A stretch of 64,000 nucleotides of DNA, taken from RPQJ01 sp963777725 (GTDB lineage: Bacteria > Pseudomonadota > Gammaproteobacteria > Steroidobacterales > Steroidobacteraceae). The stretch covers positions 1 to 64,000 of the forward strand of contig CAVZRR010000010.1 in NCBI GenBank assembly GCA_963777725.1, in the 5' to 3' direction. The position numbers were made by a program, and so were the translations under genes. Of the stretch, positions 54,706 through 63,791 are shown one piece after another (position 1 is the stretch's first letter; every line of letters begins with the position of its first letter). Under the pieces are notes generated by a model. The model made no database searches, was not told the DNA's origin, and saw nothing but the letters and a program-made list of their open reading frames with translations.

Positions 54706-55644
54706 ATGAGCACTGCGTACTATCGCATCTACGATCTGCCCTGGACGCCCTCGGAGGCCGACGAGCGGCGCGTGCGTCGCGTGCTCGGCGCGGTGCTCGG
54801 CCTGTTCATCGGCTTCGGCGTGATCATCCCGTTGCTGCCCGAGCGCGAGCGCGCGCAGACCGCACCGCCCGCGGTGCCGGAGCGGGTCGTCGAGTTCCTG
54901 CTCGAACGGCCCAAGCCGAAACCCGAACCCAAGGTCGTCGAGGTTCCGGAACCGCCCAAACCCGTGATCCAGCCGCAGGTCGAGCAGCGTGTGCGTGAAC
55001 CCGCGCCGGCGCCCGTGGTGGATGCACCGCCCAAGCCGGATCCGCGCAAGAAGGCGGCGGCGAGCGGGCTGCTGGCGCTGTCCGACCAGCTCGCCGAGCT
55101 TCGCGAGCTCGACGTCGACCAGGATACGGCCGCGCAACCGCTGAATGCCGGCGCGGGCGAAAAGACGCGGGTCGATCGCGCCTTGCTGACGGCCCGCACG
55201 GGCGAGGGCAGTGGTGGCATCGCGGTCGCGAAGGCCAGCAGCGGATTCGGTGGCGGTTCGACCGGGCTTGCGGGTCACTCGACCGCACGCGTCGCTTCGA
55301 GCGTCGAGGCCGCGCCGGCGGCCGAGGCGCAGCGCTCGGGGTCGAGCAGCAAGGCATCGCGCACGCGCGAGGAAGTCGAGCTCGTGTTCGATCGCAACAA
55401 GTCCGCGATCTACGCGTTGTACAGCCGCGCGCTGCGCGACAATCCGGCGCTGCAGGGCAAGGTCGTGCTCGAAGTGACGATCGCGCCGTCCGGCGAGGTC
55501 ACTGCCGCCCGGATCGTCAGCAGCGAACTCGGCGACGCCGAGCTCGAGCGCAAGCTGGTCGCGCGCGTGAAAATGTTCCGCTTCGAGGCCAAGGACGTGG
55601 CGCCGATGACGACGACGAAGCCGATCGAATTCTTTCCTGCCTGA
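54706..55644 (+). CDS. AgmX/PglI-type TonB-like protein
   Basis: 312 residues. A short cytoplasmic N-terminus, one membrane helix (about 25-46), a Pro/Lys/Glu-rich periplasmic stretch (about 62-118), and a C-terminal AgmX/PglI (TonB-like) domain at about 220-312 (EEVELVFDRNKSAIYALY; QGKVVLEVTIAPSGEVTAAR). In Myxococcus such proteins transmit AglRQS motor energy to the Glt envelope complex. It ends the riboswitch operon, after ExbB and two ExbD proteins. Confidence 0.88.
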   Translation: MSTAYYRIYDLPWTPSEADERRVRRVLGAVLGLFIGFGVIIPLLPERERAQTAPPAVPERVVEFLLERPKPKPEPKVVEVPEPPKPVIQPQVEQRVREPAPAPVVDAPPKPDPRKKAAASGLLALSDQLAELRELDVDQDTAAQPLNAGAGEKTRVDRALLTARTGEGSGGIAVAKASSGFGGGSTGLAGHSTARVASSVEAAPAAEAQRSGSSSKASRTREEVELVFDRNKSAIYALYSRALRDNPALQGKVVLEVTIAPSGEVTAARIVSSELGDAELERKLVARVKMFRFEAKDVAPMTTTKPIEFFPA

Positions 55645-55902
55645 CGTTCGGTTCGTGGGCCGTCTGCCCCTAGGAACGACCTCAGATAGGTCTGATAACC
55701 TGTTGAATAATAATAGGTAAGTCAGAGAAAGTCGGCGCGTACTCGGTGCCGCACGCAGGGTCCTTCGAAACGGTGATCCGGCTGCGGCCGAACGGGCGCT
55801 CGGCCGAGTTGGATCATGAAGTCATAACCACGCGGCCTTTCCGCTCGAGCGCAGTTCGTCCCTAGCATCGTCTCCACAGCCTGACCGGCTGGAGGCGATG
55901 CC
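55645..55902 (+). promoter_or_regulatory. Leader of the cysteine operon, AT-rich with inverted repeats
   Basis: 258 bases without a gene. At 55681-55730 the sequence drops to about 34% GC and carries AGGT-6-ACCT followed by 13 bases and AGGT, two overlapping inverted repeats around ATAGGT/ATAACCT. TTGAAT at 55703-55708 could be a -35. CysB-type activator binding is plausible but not proven. Confidence 0.4.
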
Positions 55903-57741
55903 ATGACTGCGACGACTGCCGTTCCCCTGCCACTGGGCCCGCTCGATCCCGAGCGCAGCGAGCTGCTGCGTCGTGTCGTGGACGGGCTGGAACCCGTCTC
56001 GTTGCATTGGCTGTCGGGATTCACGGCCGGCGTCGCCTATGCGCGCGGTCACGGTGGCGTTGCTGCGGCCGTCGACATTCCGGTCGCGGCGGCCCCGGTG
56101 GTCGCTCCACGCAGCGAAGCGATCGCGCGACTCGCCGTCGTCTACGGCTCGCAGACGGGCAACGGTCGGCGCATCGCCGAGCGGCTCGGCCGTGCGGCCG
56201 AGGCGGCCGGGCTGGCCGTGCGTGTTTATGCCGCCCGCGACTATCCGCTCAAGGACCTTGCGAAGGAGCGGCTGCTGACGGTCGTCGTCAGCACGCACGG
56301 CGACGGCGACCCGCCGGACGACGCGCGCGGCTTCGTCGAGCACCTCGCCGGCAAGCGCGCGCCAAGGCTCGAGAGCCTCGCGTACTCGGTACTCGCGCTC
56401 GGCGACTCGAGCTATCCGAAGTTCTGCGAGACGGGCCGCCAGGTGGACGAGCGACTCGCAGCCCTCGGCGGCCGTCGATTGTTGCCGCGCGTCGACTGCG
56501 ACCTCGACTACGAGCGGTTGGTCACGCCCTGGCTCGAGCAGGTCGTGGCCGGCGCGCGCGATGCGCTCGGCACTGCACCGGCCGCGAACGTAACGCGCTT
56601 GCGCAGCGTGCCGGCCACGCCTCGCTACAGCCGCGAGCAGCCGTTCCTCGCCACGATTCTCGCCAACGACCGGATCACCGGTCGCGGCGCGTCGAAGGAC
56701 GTGCGCCACATCGAGCTGTCGCTCGAGGGTTCGGGCCTTGAGTACGAACCCGGCGACGCGCTGGGGATCTGGCACGAGAACCCGGCCGTCGTCGTGGACG
56801 CCGTCCTGGCGGCGATCGGCGCGTCGGGAAAGGAGCCCGTGGCCGTCGATGGTGAGCAGCGCAGTTTGCGCGAATGGTTGGTTCAGGGTCGCGAGATCAC
56901 GCGACTGACGAAGCCGTTCCTGGTGCAGCATGCGCAACGCGCCGGCAGCGCCGGACTCGCCGCGATCCTCACGGCCGGCCACGAGGAACGCCTGCGCGGC
57001 ATCCTCAAGAACCTGCAGCTCGTCGACGTGTTGCAGCGCTACCCAGCCACCTGGGAGCCGGATGCGCTGGTGCAGGCACTGCGACCGCTGGCGCCGCGCC
57101 TCTACTCGATCGCCTCGAGCCGCGCAGCTGTGGGCGAGGAGGCGCACCTGACGGTCGCCGTCGTGGACTACGAGCACGACGGCGAGCGGCGCCTGGGCGC
57201 GGCCTCGGCTCACCTCGCGGAACTGACCGGAGACGCAGCGAAGGTGCGAGTCTTCATCGAGGCGAACGAGCGCTTCCGACTGCCGGCCGATCCCGCCCGC
57301 GACGTCATCATGATCGGCCCGGGCACCGGAGTTGCGCCGTACCGGGGATTCCTCCAGCAGCGCGAGGCGCAGGGCGCCACCGGTCGCAACTGGCTCGTGT
57401 TCGGCGCGCGTCACTTCGACAGCGAGTTCCTCTACCAGGTCGAGTGGCAGGACGCCGCGCGCAAGGGACTGCTGCAGCGGGTGGATCTGGCGTTCTCGCG
57501 TGACCGAACCCCCCGCACCTACGTGCAGGATCGGCTGCGCGAGGCCGGTGCGGACCTGTTCGCCTGGCTCGAGGGCGGCGCTTACCTGTACGTCTGCGGT
57601 GATTCCGAGCACATGGCGCCCGACGTGCATGCGGCACTGGTGGAGGTGGTCGAAGCTCACGGCGCACTCGACCGCGAGGCCGCCGAGGCCTACGTGCGCC
57701 GGCTCGCCGATGACCGTCGTTACCTCAGGGACGTCTATTGA
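55903..57741 (+). CDS. cysJ: Sulfite reductase flavoprotein subunit
   Basis: 612 residues, the normal CysJ length. FMN-binding flavodoxin domain (about 80-225: VVYGSQTGNGRRIAERLGR; VLALGDSSYPKFCETG), FAD domain (RLYSIASS) and NADPH domain (GPGTGVAPYRGFLQQRE; YVCGDSEHMAPDV). Passes electrons from NADPH to CysI. GGAGG precedes ATG 55903. The cysI start follows directly. Confidence 0.96.
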   Translation: MTATTAVPLPLGPLDPERSELLRRVVDGLEPVSLHWLSGFTAGVAYARGHGGVAAAVDIPVAAAPVVAPRSEAIARLAVVYGSQTGNGRRIAERLGRAAEAAGLAVRVYAARDYPLKDLAKERLLTVVVSTHGDGDPPDDARGFVEHLAGKRAPRLESLAYSVLALGDSSYPKFCETGRQVDERLAALGGRRLLPRVDCDLDYERLVTPWLEQVVAGARDALGTAPAANVTRLRSVPATPRYSREQPFLATILANDRITGRGASKDVRHIELSLEGSGLEYEPGDALGIWHENPAVVVDAVLAAIGASGKEPVAVDGEQRSLREWLVQGREITRLTKPFLVQHAQRAGSAGLAAILTAGHEERLRGILKNLQLVDVLQRYPATWEPDALVQALRPLAPRLYSIASSRAAVGEEAHLTVAVVDYEHDGERRLGAASAHLAELTGDAAKVRVFIEANERFRLPADPARDVIMIGPGTGVAPYRGFLQQREAQGATGRNWLVFGARHFDSEFLYQVEWQDAARKGLLQRVDLAFSRDRTPRTYVQDRLREAGADLFAWLEGGAYLYVCGDSEHMAPDVHAALVEVVEAHGALDREAAEAYVRRLADDRRYLRDVY

Positions 57742-57742
57742 G

Positions 57743-59425
57743 ATGAGCCAGCAATCCCCCGTCGAGCGCATCAAGCGCGACAGCCGTCTGTTGCGCGGCA
57801 CGCTGGTCGAGAGCCTCGCCGATCCGCTGACCGGCGCGATCCGCGAGGACGACACCGTGCTGATCAAGTTCCACGGCAGCTACCAGCAGGACGACCGCGA
57901 CGTCCGCGAGGAGCGCCGCAAGCAGAAGCTCGAACCCGCCTACAGCTTCATGATTCGCACCCGGTTGCCGGGCGGCGTCTGCAAGCCAACGCAATGGCTG
58001 GCGCTCGACGAGATCGCCCGCCGCTATGCCAACGGGACGCTGCGCATCACGACGCGCCAGGCCTTCCAGTTCCACGGCGTCGTCAAGACCGAGCTCAAGG
58101 CGACGATGGCGGCGATCAATGCCGCGCTGATCGATACCATCGCGGCCTGCGGCGACGTCAACCGCAACGTGCTCGCGAGTGCGAACCCGGTCGAGTCGCG
58201 CGCGCATGCGCTCGCCTACGAGTGGGCGAAGCGGCTGTCCGAGTTCCTGCTACCCCGCACCCGCGCGTACCACGAGATCTGGCTCGACGGCGAGCGGATT
58301 GCGGGCACCGAGGAAGTCGAGCCGATCTACGGTCCGACCTACCTGCCGCGCAAGTTCAAGGCGGCGATCGCGGTGCCACCGATCAACGACGTGGACGTCT
58401 TCGCGCACGACCTCGGCTTCATCGCGATCGTCGAGGCAGGCGAGCTGGTCGGCTTCAACCTGACGGTGGGTGGCGGGCTCGGCACCAGCCACGGCGATCC
58501 GACGACCTATCCGCGGATCGCCGACGTCGTCGGCTTCCTGCGGCCGGAGCAGTTGCTCGCCGTCGCCGAGGCCGTCGTCACGGTGCAGCGCGATTTCGGC
58601 AATCGCGAGACGCGCAAGCACGCGCGGCTGAAGTATACGATCGACGCGCACGGCCTCGACTGGTTCGTCGCCGAGATCACGCGTCGCATGGGTTTCACGC
58701 TCGAGCCGGCACGCCCCTTCGAGTTCACCTCGAGCGGCGACCGCTTCGGCTGGATCGAGGGCCACGACGGCCGCTGGCACCTCACGCTGCGCATCAGCGC
58801 AGGGCGGGTCGCGGACGGTCCGCAGGGCCTGCACCTGACGGGACTGCGCGAAATCGCGCGTCTGCATCGCGGCGATTTCCGGCTGACACCGAACCAGAAC
58901 CTGATCATCGCCAACGTGGCGCCGTCCGAACGCCAGTTCATCGACGCGCTGGTCGTCCGTTACGGCCTCGACGCGCATGTCCGCAGCACCCCGCTACGGC
59001 GCGATGCGCTCGCGTGCGTCGCGCTGCCAACCTGCCCGCTGGCGATGGCAGAGGCGGAGCGCTACCTGCCGGACTTTTCGGCCAAGGTCGAGGGCGTTCT
59101 GGCCGGGCATGGACTGCGAGACCAGCCGCTCGTGCTGCGCATCACAGGCTGCCCGAACGGTTGCGCGCGACCGTACCTCGCGGAGGTCGCGCTGATCGGC
59201 AAGGCGCCGGGACGCTACAACCTGTATTTCGGCGGCGACGCGCGCGGCCAGCGCCTGAACGCGCTTTACCTCGAGAACATCGACGAGGCCGGAATCCTCG
59301 CAGCACTCGATGATGCCTTCGGGCGTTTTGCGGCGGGCCGCGAACCGGGCGAGCGCTTCGGCGACTACGTCTGGCGCGCGGGGCTGGTCGCCGTCGGCAC
59401 GACTTCGGGGGCGGCCGTCGCATGA
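57743..59425 (+). CDS. cysI: Sulfite reductase hemoprotein subunit
   Basis: 560 residues. Reduces sulfite to sulfide with a sirohaem-4Fe4S pair. The ligand cysteines Cys425, Cys431, Cys470 and Cys474 are in place (CVALPTCP and TGCPNGCARP). Other family stretches: LRITTRQAFQFHGVVK and FRLTPNQNLIIANV. I chose ATG 57743 because it starts with MSQQSPVERIK, one base after the cysJ stop. The stop overlaps cysH. Confidence 0.96.
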   Translation: MSQQSPVERIKRDSRLLRGTLVESLADPLTGAIREDDTVLIKFHGSYQQDDRDVREERRKQKLEPAYSFMIRTRLPGGVCKPTQWLALDEIARRYANGTLRITTRQAFQFHGVVKTELKATMAAINAALIDTIAACGDVNRNVLASANPVESRAHALAYEWAKRLSEFLLPRTRAYHEIWLDGERIAGTEEVEPIYGPTYLPRKFKAAIAVPPINDVDVFAHDLGFIAIVEAGELVGFNLTVGGGLGTSHGDPTTYPRIADVVGFLRPEQLLAVAEAVVTVQRDFGNRETRKHARLKYTIDAHGLDWFVAEITRRMGFTLEPARPFEFTSSGDRFGWIEGHDGRWHLTLRISAGRVADGPQGLHLTGLREIARLHRGDFRLTPNQNLIIANVAPSERQFIDALVVRYGLDAHVRSTPLRRDALACVALPTCPLAMAEAERYLPDFSAKVEGVLAGHGLRDQPLVLRITGCPNGCARPYLAEVALIGKAPGRYNLYFGGDARGQRLNALYLENIDEAGILAALDDAFGRFAAGREPGERFGDYVWRAGLVAVGTTSGAAVA

Positions 59426-60114
59426 GAGCGGTGCGCGACGAGGTCAATGCGGATCTCGAGCGCATGCCCGCCGAGGCGCGGGTGCGCTGGGCCCTCGACC
59501 ACCTGCCGGGGGCGTTCGCGCTCTCGTCGAGCTTCGGCGCGCAGGCCGCCGTCTCGCTGCACATGGTGACGCGCGCGTTGCCGTCCATTCCGGTGATCCT
59601 GGTGGACACCGGCTACCTGTTCCCGGAGACCTACCGCTTCATCGACGACCTGGTCGAGCGGCTCGAACTGAACCTCAGGGTGTACCAGCCGGCCATCTCG
59701 CCGGCCTGGCTCGAGGCACGTCACGGGCGACTCTGGGAGAACGGCATCGAGGGCATCGAGCGTTACAACTCGTTGCGCAAGGGCGAGCCGATGCGCCGCG
59801 CGATGGCCGAGCTCGGGGTCGAGACCTGGTTTGCCGGCCTGCGTCGCCAGCAGGCGCGGTCGCGGAGCCAGATCGCGCCGCTCGAACACCGCGAGGGGCG
59901 CTGGAAGGTGCACCCGATCTTCGACTGGACGGATCGGCAGGTCTTCGATTACCTGCGCCGGCACGACTTGCCCTACCACCCGCTCTGGCACGAGGGCTAC
60001 GTCTCGATCGGCGACTGGCACACGACGCGCTCGCTCGCCGAGGCCGGCGACGTCGAGGCGACGCGTTTCTTCGGCCTGAAGCGCGAATGCGGCCTGCACG
60101 GGCTCGAAGGGTAG
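59422..60114 (+). CDS. cysH: Phosphoadenylyl-sulfate (PAPS) reductase
   Basis: 230 residues. Reduces PAPS (with thioredoxin or glutaredoxin) to sulfite. P-loop-like SSSFGAQAAVSLHMV, VDTGYLFPETYRF, and the catalytic Cys223 in the tail KRECGLHG. There is no CCxxRK/CCxxC iron-sulfur motif, which points to PAPS rather than APS as substrate. Overlaps cysI by 4 bases. Confidence 0.94.
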   Translation: MRAVRDEVNADLERMPAEARVRWALDHLPGAFALSSSFGAQAAVSLHMVTRALPSIPVILVDTGYLFPETYRFIDDLVERLELNLRVYQPAISPAWLEARHGRLWENGIEGIERYNSLRKGEPMRRAMAELGVETWFAGLRRQQARSRSQIAPLEHREGRWKVHPIFDWTDRQVFDYLRRHDLPYHPLWHEGYVSIGDWHTTRSLAEAGDVEATRFFGLKRECGLHGLEG

Positions 60115-60119
60115 GGGTC

Positions 60120-61568
60120 GTGCGCTATTTCCCATTGTTTGCGGACCTGCGCGGCCAGCGCGTGCTCGTCGTCGGCGGCGGAGAAGTCGCCGAGCGCAAG
60201 GTGCGGCTGCTGCTGGAGGCGGGTGCGCGCGTCGAACTGGTCGCTCCCGAACTGACCGAATGGCTCCAGCAACGCCTGCCCTCTGCGACAGACGAGGGTC
60301 AAGGACGCGATGGCGAGGGCACCGTCGACTGGAGGGCGCTTGCGTTCGACCCCACGCAACTCGACGGCGCTGCATTGGTGATCGCCGCCACCAGCGTTGC
60401 CGCGGTGAACGCCCAGGTCGCCGCGGCGGCACGTGATCGGCAGGTCCTCGTCAACGTCGTCGACGATGCCGAGCTCTCCAGCTTCATCGTGCCCGCGATC
60501 GTCGATCGCTCGCCGCTGGTGATCGCAATCTCGAGCGGCGGCGTGGCTCCCGTGCTTGCCCGGCACGTTCGCGAGCGGCTGGAATCCATGCTCGACGAGT
60601 CGCTCGGCGCGCTGGCAGGGCTGCTGCAGCGCTGGCGCGAGCGCATCAAGCACGCGCTCCCGGATCTTGCCGCGAGAAGACGTTTCTACACGGCCGTCGT
60701 GCGCGGCCCGGTTGCTGCGAGCCTGCGGCGCCGCCAGGAGGACACGGCTGAACAGGTGCTCGCGCAGTTGCTGGAACAGCCCCAGCAAGCGGTGCGCGGC
60801 TCCGTCGTGCTGGTCGGTGCAGGCCCGGGCGATCCGGGCTTGCTGACGCTGAACGCATTGCGAGCGCTGCAGGATGCGGACGTGATCCTGCACGATCGGC
60901 TCGTCTCCGACGAGGTGCTCGCGCTCGCGCGCCGGGATGCCCAGAAGATCGCCGTGGGCAAGGCCGCCCGCGCGCAGTCCGTGCCGCAGGAACGCATTCA
61001 CCAGTTGATGCTCGAGCACGCCCGCGCCGGTCGCCGCGTCGTGCGCCTGAAGGGCGGCGATCCATTCGTCTTCGGGCGGGGTGGTGAGGAGCTGGAGTTT
61101 CTCGCGGCCCACCGCATTCCGTTCGAGGTGGTGCCCGGAATCACCGCCGCACTGGCCTGCGGCGCGTACGCGGGCGTGCCGTTGACGCATCGTGATCACG
61201 CGCAGTCGCTGCGGCTGGTCACCGCACATGGCGGCGACTCGCTCGACACGCTGGACTGGGCTGCGCTTGCCGCGGAGCGGCAGACCGTCGCGTTCTACAT
61301 GGGCGTCGCGGGGCTGGCGACGATCGGCGATCGGCTGCGGCAGCACGGGCGCGACGCGGCGACGCCCGTCGCGATCATCGAGAACGGCTCCCGCCCGGAC
61401 CAGCGCGTCACGCTTGCGACGCTCGACGCGCTCGAGGACCTCGCGGCCTGCGGCGGAATCCAGTCCCCGGCGCTGCTGGTCGTGGGCGAGGTGGCTGCAC
61501 TCGCCGGCCGCCTGCACTGGTTCGGCAACGCGCCCCGCCTCTGGGAGACCCTGCGCAAGGTCGCCTGA
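60120..61568 (+). CDS. cysG: Siroheme synthase
   Basis: 482 residues. Fusion of a precorrin-2 dehydrogenase/ferrochelatase half (about 1-205: GQRVLVVGGGEVAERKVRLL; VVDDAELSSFIVPAIVDRS) and a uroporphyrinogen-III methyltransferase half (about 218-470: LVGAGPGDPGLLTLNALRAL; VRLKGGDPFVFGRGGEE). It makes the sirohaem cofactor of the cysI product. Start GTG 60120 with AGGGG upstream. Convergent with the TonB receptor, 5 bases apart. Confidence 0.96.
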   Translation: MRYFPLFADLRGQRVLVVGGGEVAERKVRLLLEAGARVELVAPELTEWLQQRLPSATDEGQGRDGEGTVDWRALAFDPTQLDGAALVIAATSVAAVNAQVAAAARDRQVLVNVVDDAELSSFIVPAIVDRSPLVIAISSGGVAPVLARHVRERLESMLDESLGALAGLLQRWRERIKHALPDLAARRRFYTAVVRGPVAASLRRRQEDTAEQVLAQLLEQPQQAVRGSVVLVGAGPGDPGLLTLNALRALQDADVILHDRLVSDEVLALARRDAQKIAVGKAARAQSVPQERIHQLMLEHARAGRRVVRLKGGDPFVFGRGGEELEFLAAHRIPFEVVPGITAALACGAYAGVPLTHRDHAQSLRLVTAHGGDSLDTLDWAALAAERQTVAFYMGVAGLATIGDRLRQHGRDAATPVAIIENGSRPDQRVTLATLDALEDLAACGGIQSPALLVVGEVAALAGRLHWFGNAPRLWETLRKVA

Positions 61569-61573
61569 GGCCG

Positions 61574-63685
61574 TCAGGGACGGGCCCAGGCGATCTCGGC
61601 GAACAACGCGCGGCCGCGACCCGGAAAGTATCGATAACTGCCGAACGCGAAGTCGGCACGGTCCGCGTAGTCGCGATCGAGCGCGTTGTTCAGGCGCAGC
61701 GTCAGCGCCCAGTCCGGCGCCATGCTCCAGCGGCCACGCAGGTTCAGCAACTCGTGCCCCGGATAGCGGTGCGCGTTCGACGCGTCGAGCCAGTATTCGC
61801 CGACGGCGAGCCATTCCGCTTCGAGTGCGAGACGCGCGCCGGGATTCCAGCTCACGGCCGCCCGGTGGATGTCGCGCGGCGCCGTGTCGACGTCGTTGCC
61901 CTTCACGATGCTCTCGCCACCCTCGACCGCCCGCGAGAACTCGTACTGATGCCGCGCGAACGTCCCGGCCGCTGCGAACTCGAGCGTGTCGACCGGCCGC
62001 CAGCGCAGGTCGTACTCGAAACCGCGATGCGAGGTCCGGCCATTGCTGACGTTGAAGCCGCTCGACTCGCGGAAGATGACGTCCTCCTTGCGCATCTCGA
62101 ACAGCGCGATCGCGACGTCGGCCAGCGCCGAGGAAGCCTTCAGGCCGATCTCGAGCGCGTCGAGCCGCTCGGAGTCGAGTTCCGCAGTGCGCTGGTTGCG
62201 CTGCAGCCGGTACAACTCGGTGATCTCGGGTGGTCGGAATCCGACCGAGGCGGTCGTGTACGCTACGAGTCCCGCGCGGAGATCGACCGCAAGGCTGAGC
62301 TTGGGGGCCACGTTGAAGAAGTCGTCGGTACGGTCGGCGGGGCGGCTGAACAGGCAGCCGCTCGCACCGCACGGCACGCCATTTTCGTCCGTGTTGCCGG
62401 CCAGCATCCGGTTGTCGTAGTCGTAGCTGACGTATTCGGCGCGCAGTCCGGCCGTCGCACGCCAGCGCTCGAGGAAACGCTGCTCGCCATGCGCATAGAG
62501 CGCTGCGACGTACGAGCGAACTTCATAGTCGTAGTGAAGCCCCGCGGGCCGGATCGCGTTGGCTGGCGGGCTGCCGTCAGTCGCCGGTCCGGCCTGGTCC
62601 TCGACCAGGAACGAGTCTGCGGCCTCGACGTCGAGTCCTGCGGTCAGCGTGCGGTCGGGATCCTCGTCCCAGACCAGCGTGCTCATGAGCCCGGCACTTT
62701 CCTGGCCGTTGCGCTCGAGCGGCTTGCCGATCAGGAAGTGTTGCAGGAACTCCATCCGCGAGGTGCGCAGGTACGGGCGCAACTCCAGCCTCGCAGAACC
62801 GTTCGTGGGCGGTTGCAGCAGGCCCGTCAGCCGGACAGCGTGCGCTTCCCGGTAGGCTTCCGGGTTCGCGTTCTGACGGCTCAACTGGTCGCTGCGATAC
62901 GCGCCCTGGCCGGTGATGAAGCCCGCTGTGTCCTGGTCGAGCGTGGTGGCGGCCAGGTCGATCCGGATCGGCGTGTCGCGCCAGCGACTGGCGGCTGCAG
63001 CGTTCAGCTTGGCTTCGTCGAAGCCGGAATCGTCGCGCCAGCCGCCATCGTGCGTGTAGAGCGCAGCCACGCCGTAGTCGATCGCCTCCGTCCCGAACCG
63101 TCCGGCCAGCTTGATGCGGCCGTAGTCAGCTGGCCCGGCTTCCACGCCAACACCGCGGGCCGGGCGCTCGGCGGGCGAGGCCTGCAGCACGTTGACCGTG
63201 CCGTGCATCGCGTTCGAGCCGTACAAAGCCGTGCCGGGGCCACGCAGCACCTCGATCGAATGGGCCTGCTCGGTGTTGATCTCGAACAGCTCGTTGACGT
63301 TGCAGAAGCCGACGGGCCGGATCGGAATGCCGTTCTCGAGGATCAGGAAGGCGCCGCACGAGCCTGCACCGGTGAGCACCGGCGAGCGGATCGCGGTGAG
63401 GCTCTCCTGGCCGCTGCCGCGCTGGATCATCACGCCGGCGACGCGGTTCATGACCTCCGAGTGGTGCGTGGGCCCGGTCAGCGCGATGGCATCGCGGCCG
63501 ACGGACCCGAGACTGAGCGGCGTCTCGAGCGCGAGCGCTGGTCGTCGTGACGCGGTGACGACGATCTCCTCGAGGTCACCGGGCGCCGCCGTGGCCAGGC
63601 CCGGCCGCAGTTGTGCCAGCGCCAGCAGCAAGAACGCGAGACGAAGGTGAGTGCGCGGGAGCGAAAGTTGCTTGCGGGCGATCAT
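61574..63685 (-). CDS. TonB-dependent outer-membrane receptor
   Basis: 703 residues. Signal peptide (ATAAP), TonB-box-like LEEIVVTASRRP, plug (VMNRVAGVMIQRGSGQESLT; SIEVLRGPGTALYGSNAMHG) and a barrel ending RALFAEIAWARP. Start ATG 63685. A cysteine pair in the plug (GSCGAFLILENG and GFCNVNEL) may form a disulfide. The barrel N-terminal half resembles vitamin B12/siderophore-type receptors but the ligand is not predictable. Leftward, convergent with cysG. Confidence 0.9.
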   Translation of the reverse strand: MIARKQLSLPRTHLRLAFLLLALAQLRPGLATAAPGDLEEIVVTASRRPALALETPLSLGSVGRDAIALTGPTHHSEVMNRVAGVMIQRGSGQESLTAIRSPVLTGAGSCGAFLILENGIPIRPVGFCNVNELFEINTEQAHSIEVLRGPGTALYGSNAMHGTVNVLQASPAERPARGVGVEAGPADYGRIKLAGRFGTEAIDYGVAALYTHDGGWRDDSGFDEAKLNAAAASRWRDTPIRIDLAATTLDQDTAGFITGQGAYRSDQLSRQNANPEAYREAHAVRLTGLLQPPTNGSARLELRPYLRTSRMEFLQHFLIGKPLERNGQESAGLMSTLVWDEDPDRTLTAGLDVEAADSFLVEDQAGPATDGSPPANAIRPAGLHYDYEVRSYVAALYAHGEQRFLERWRATAGLRAEYVSYDYDNRMLAGNTDENGVPCGASGCLFSRPADRTDDFFNVAPKLSLAVDLRAGLVAYTTASVGFRPPEITELYRLQRNQRTAELDSERLDALEIGLKASSALADVAIALFEMRKEDVIFRESSGFNVSNGRTSHRGFEYDLRWRPVDTLEFAAAGTFARHQYEFSRAVEGGESIVKGNDVDTAPRDIHRAAVSWNPGARLALEAEWLAVGEYWLDASNAHRYPGHELLNLRGRWSMAPDWALTLRLNNALDRDYADRADFAFGSYRYFPGRGRALFAEIAWARP

Positions 63686-63791
63686 CGGCAACGGCACCGG
63701 TCGTGGCGCTCGATTATCCAACATCGCGACACCGGCCGTCGTGCAACGGGCGTTTGCTAGTATCGCGGCCACTCGACCGGGAGCGATGATC

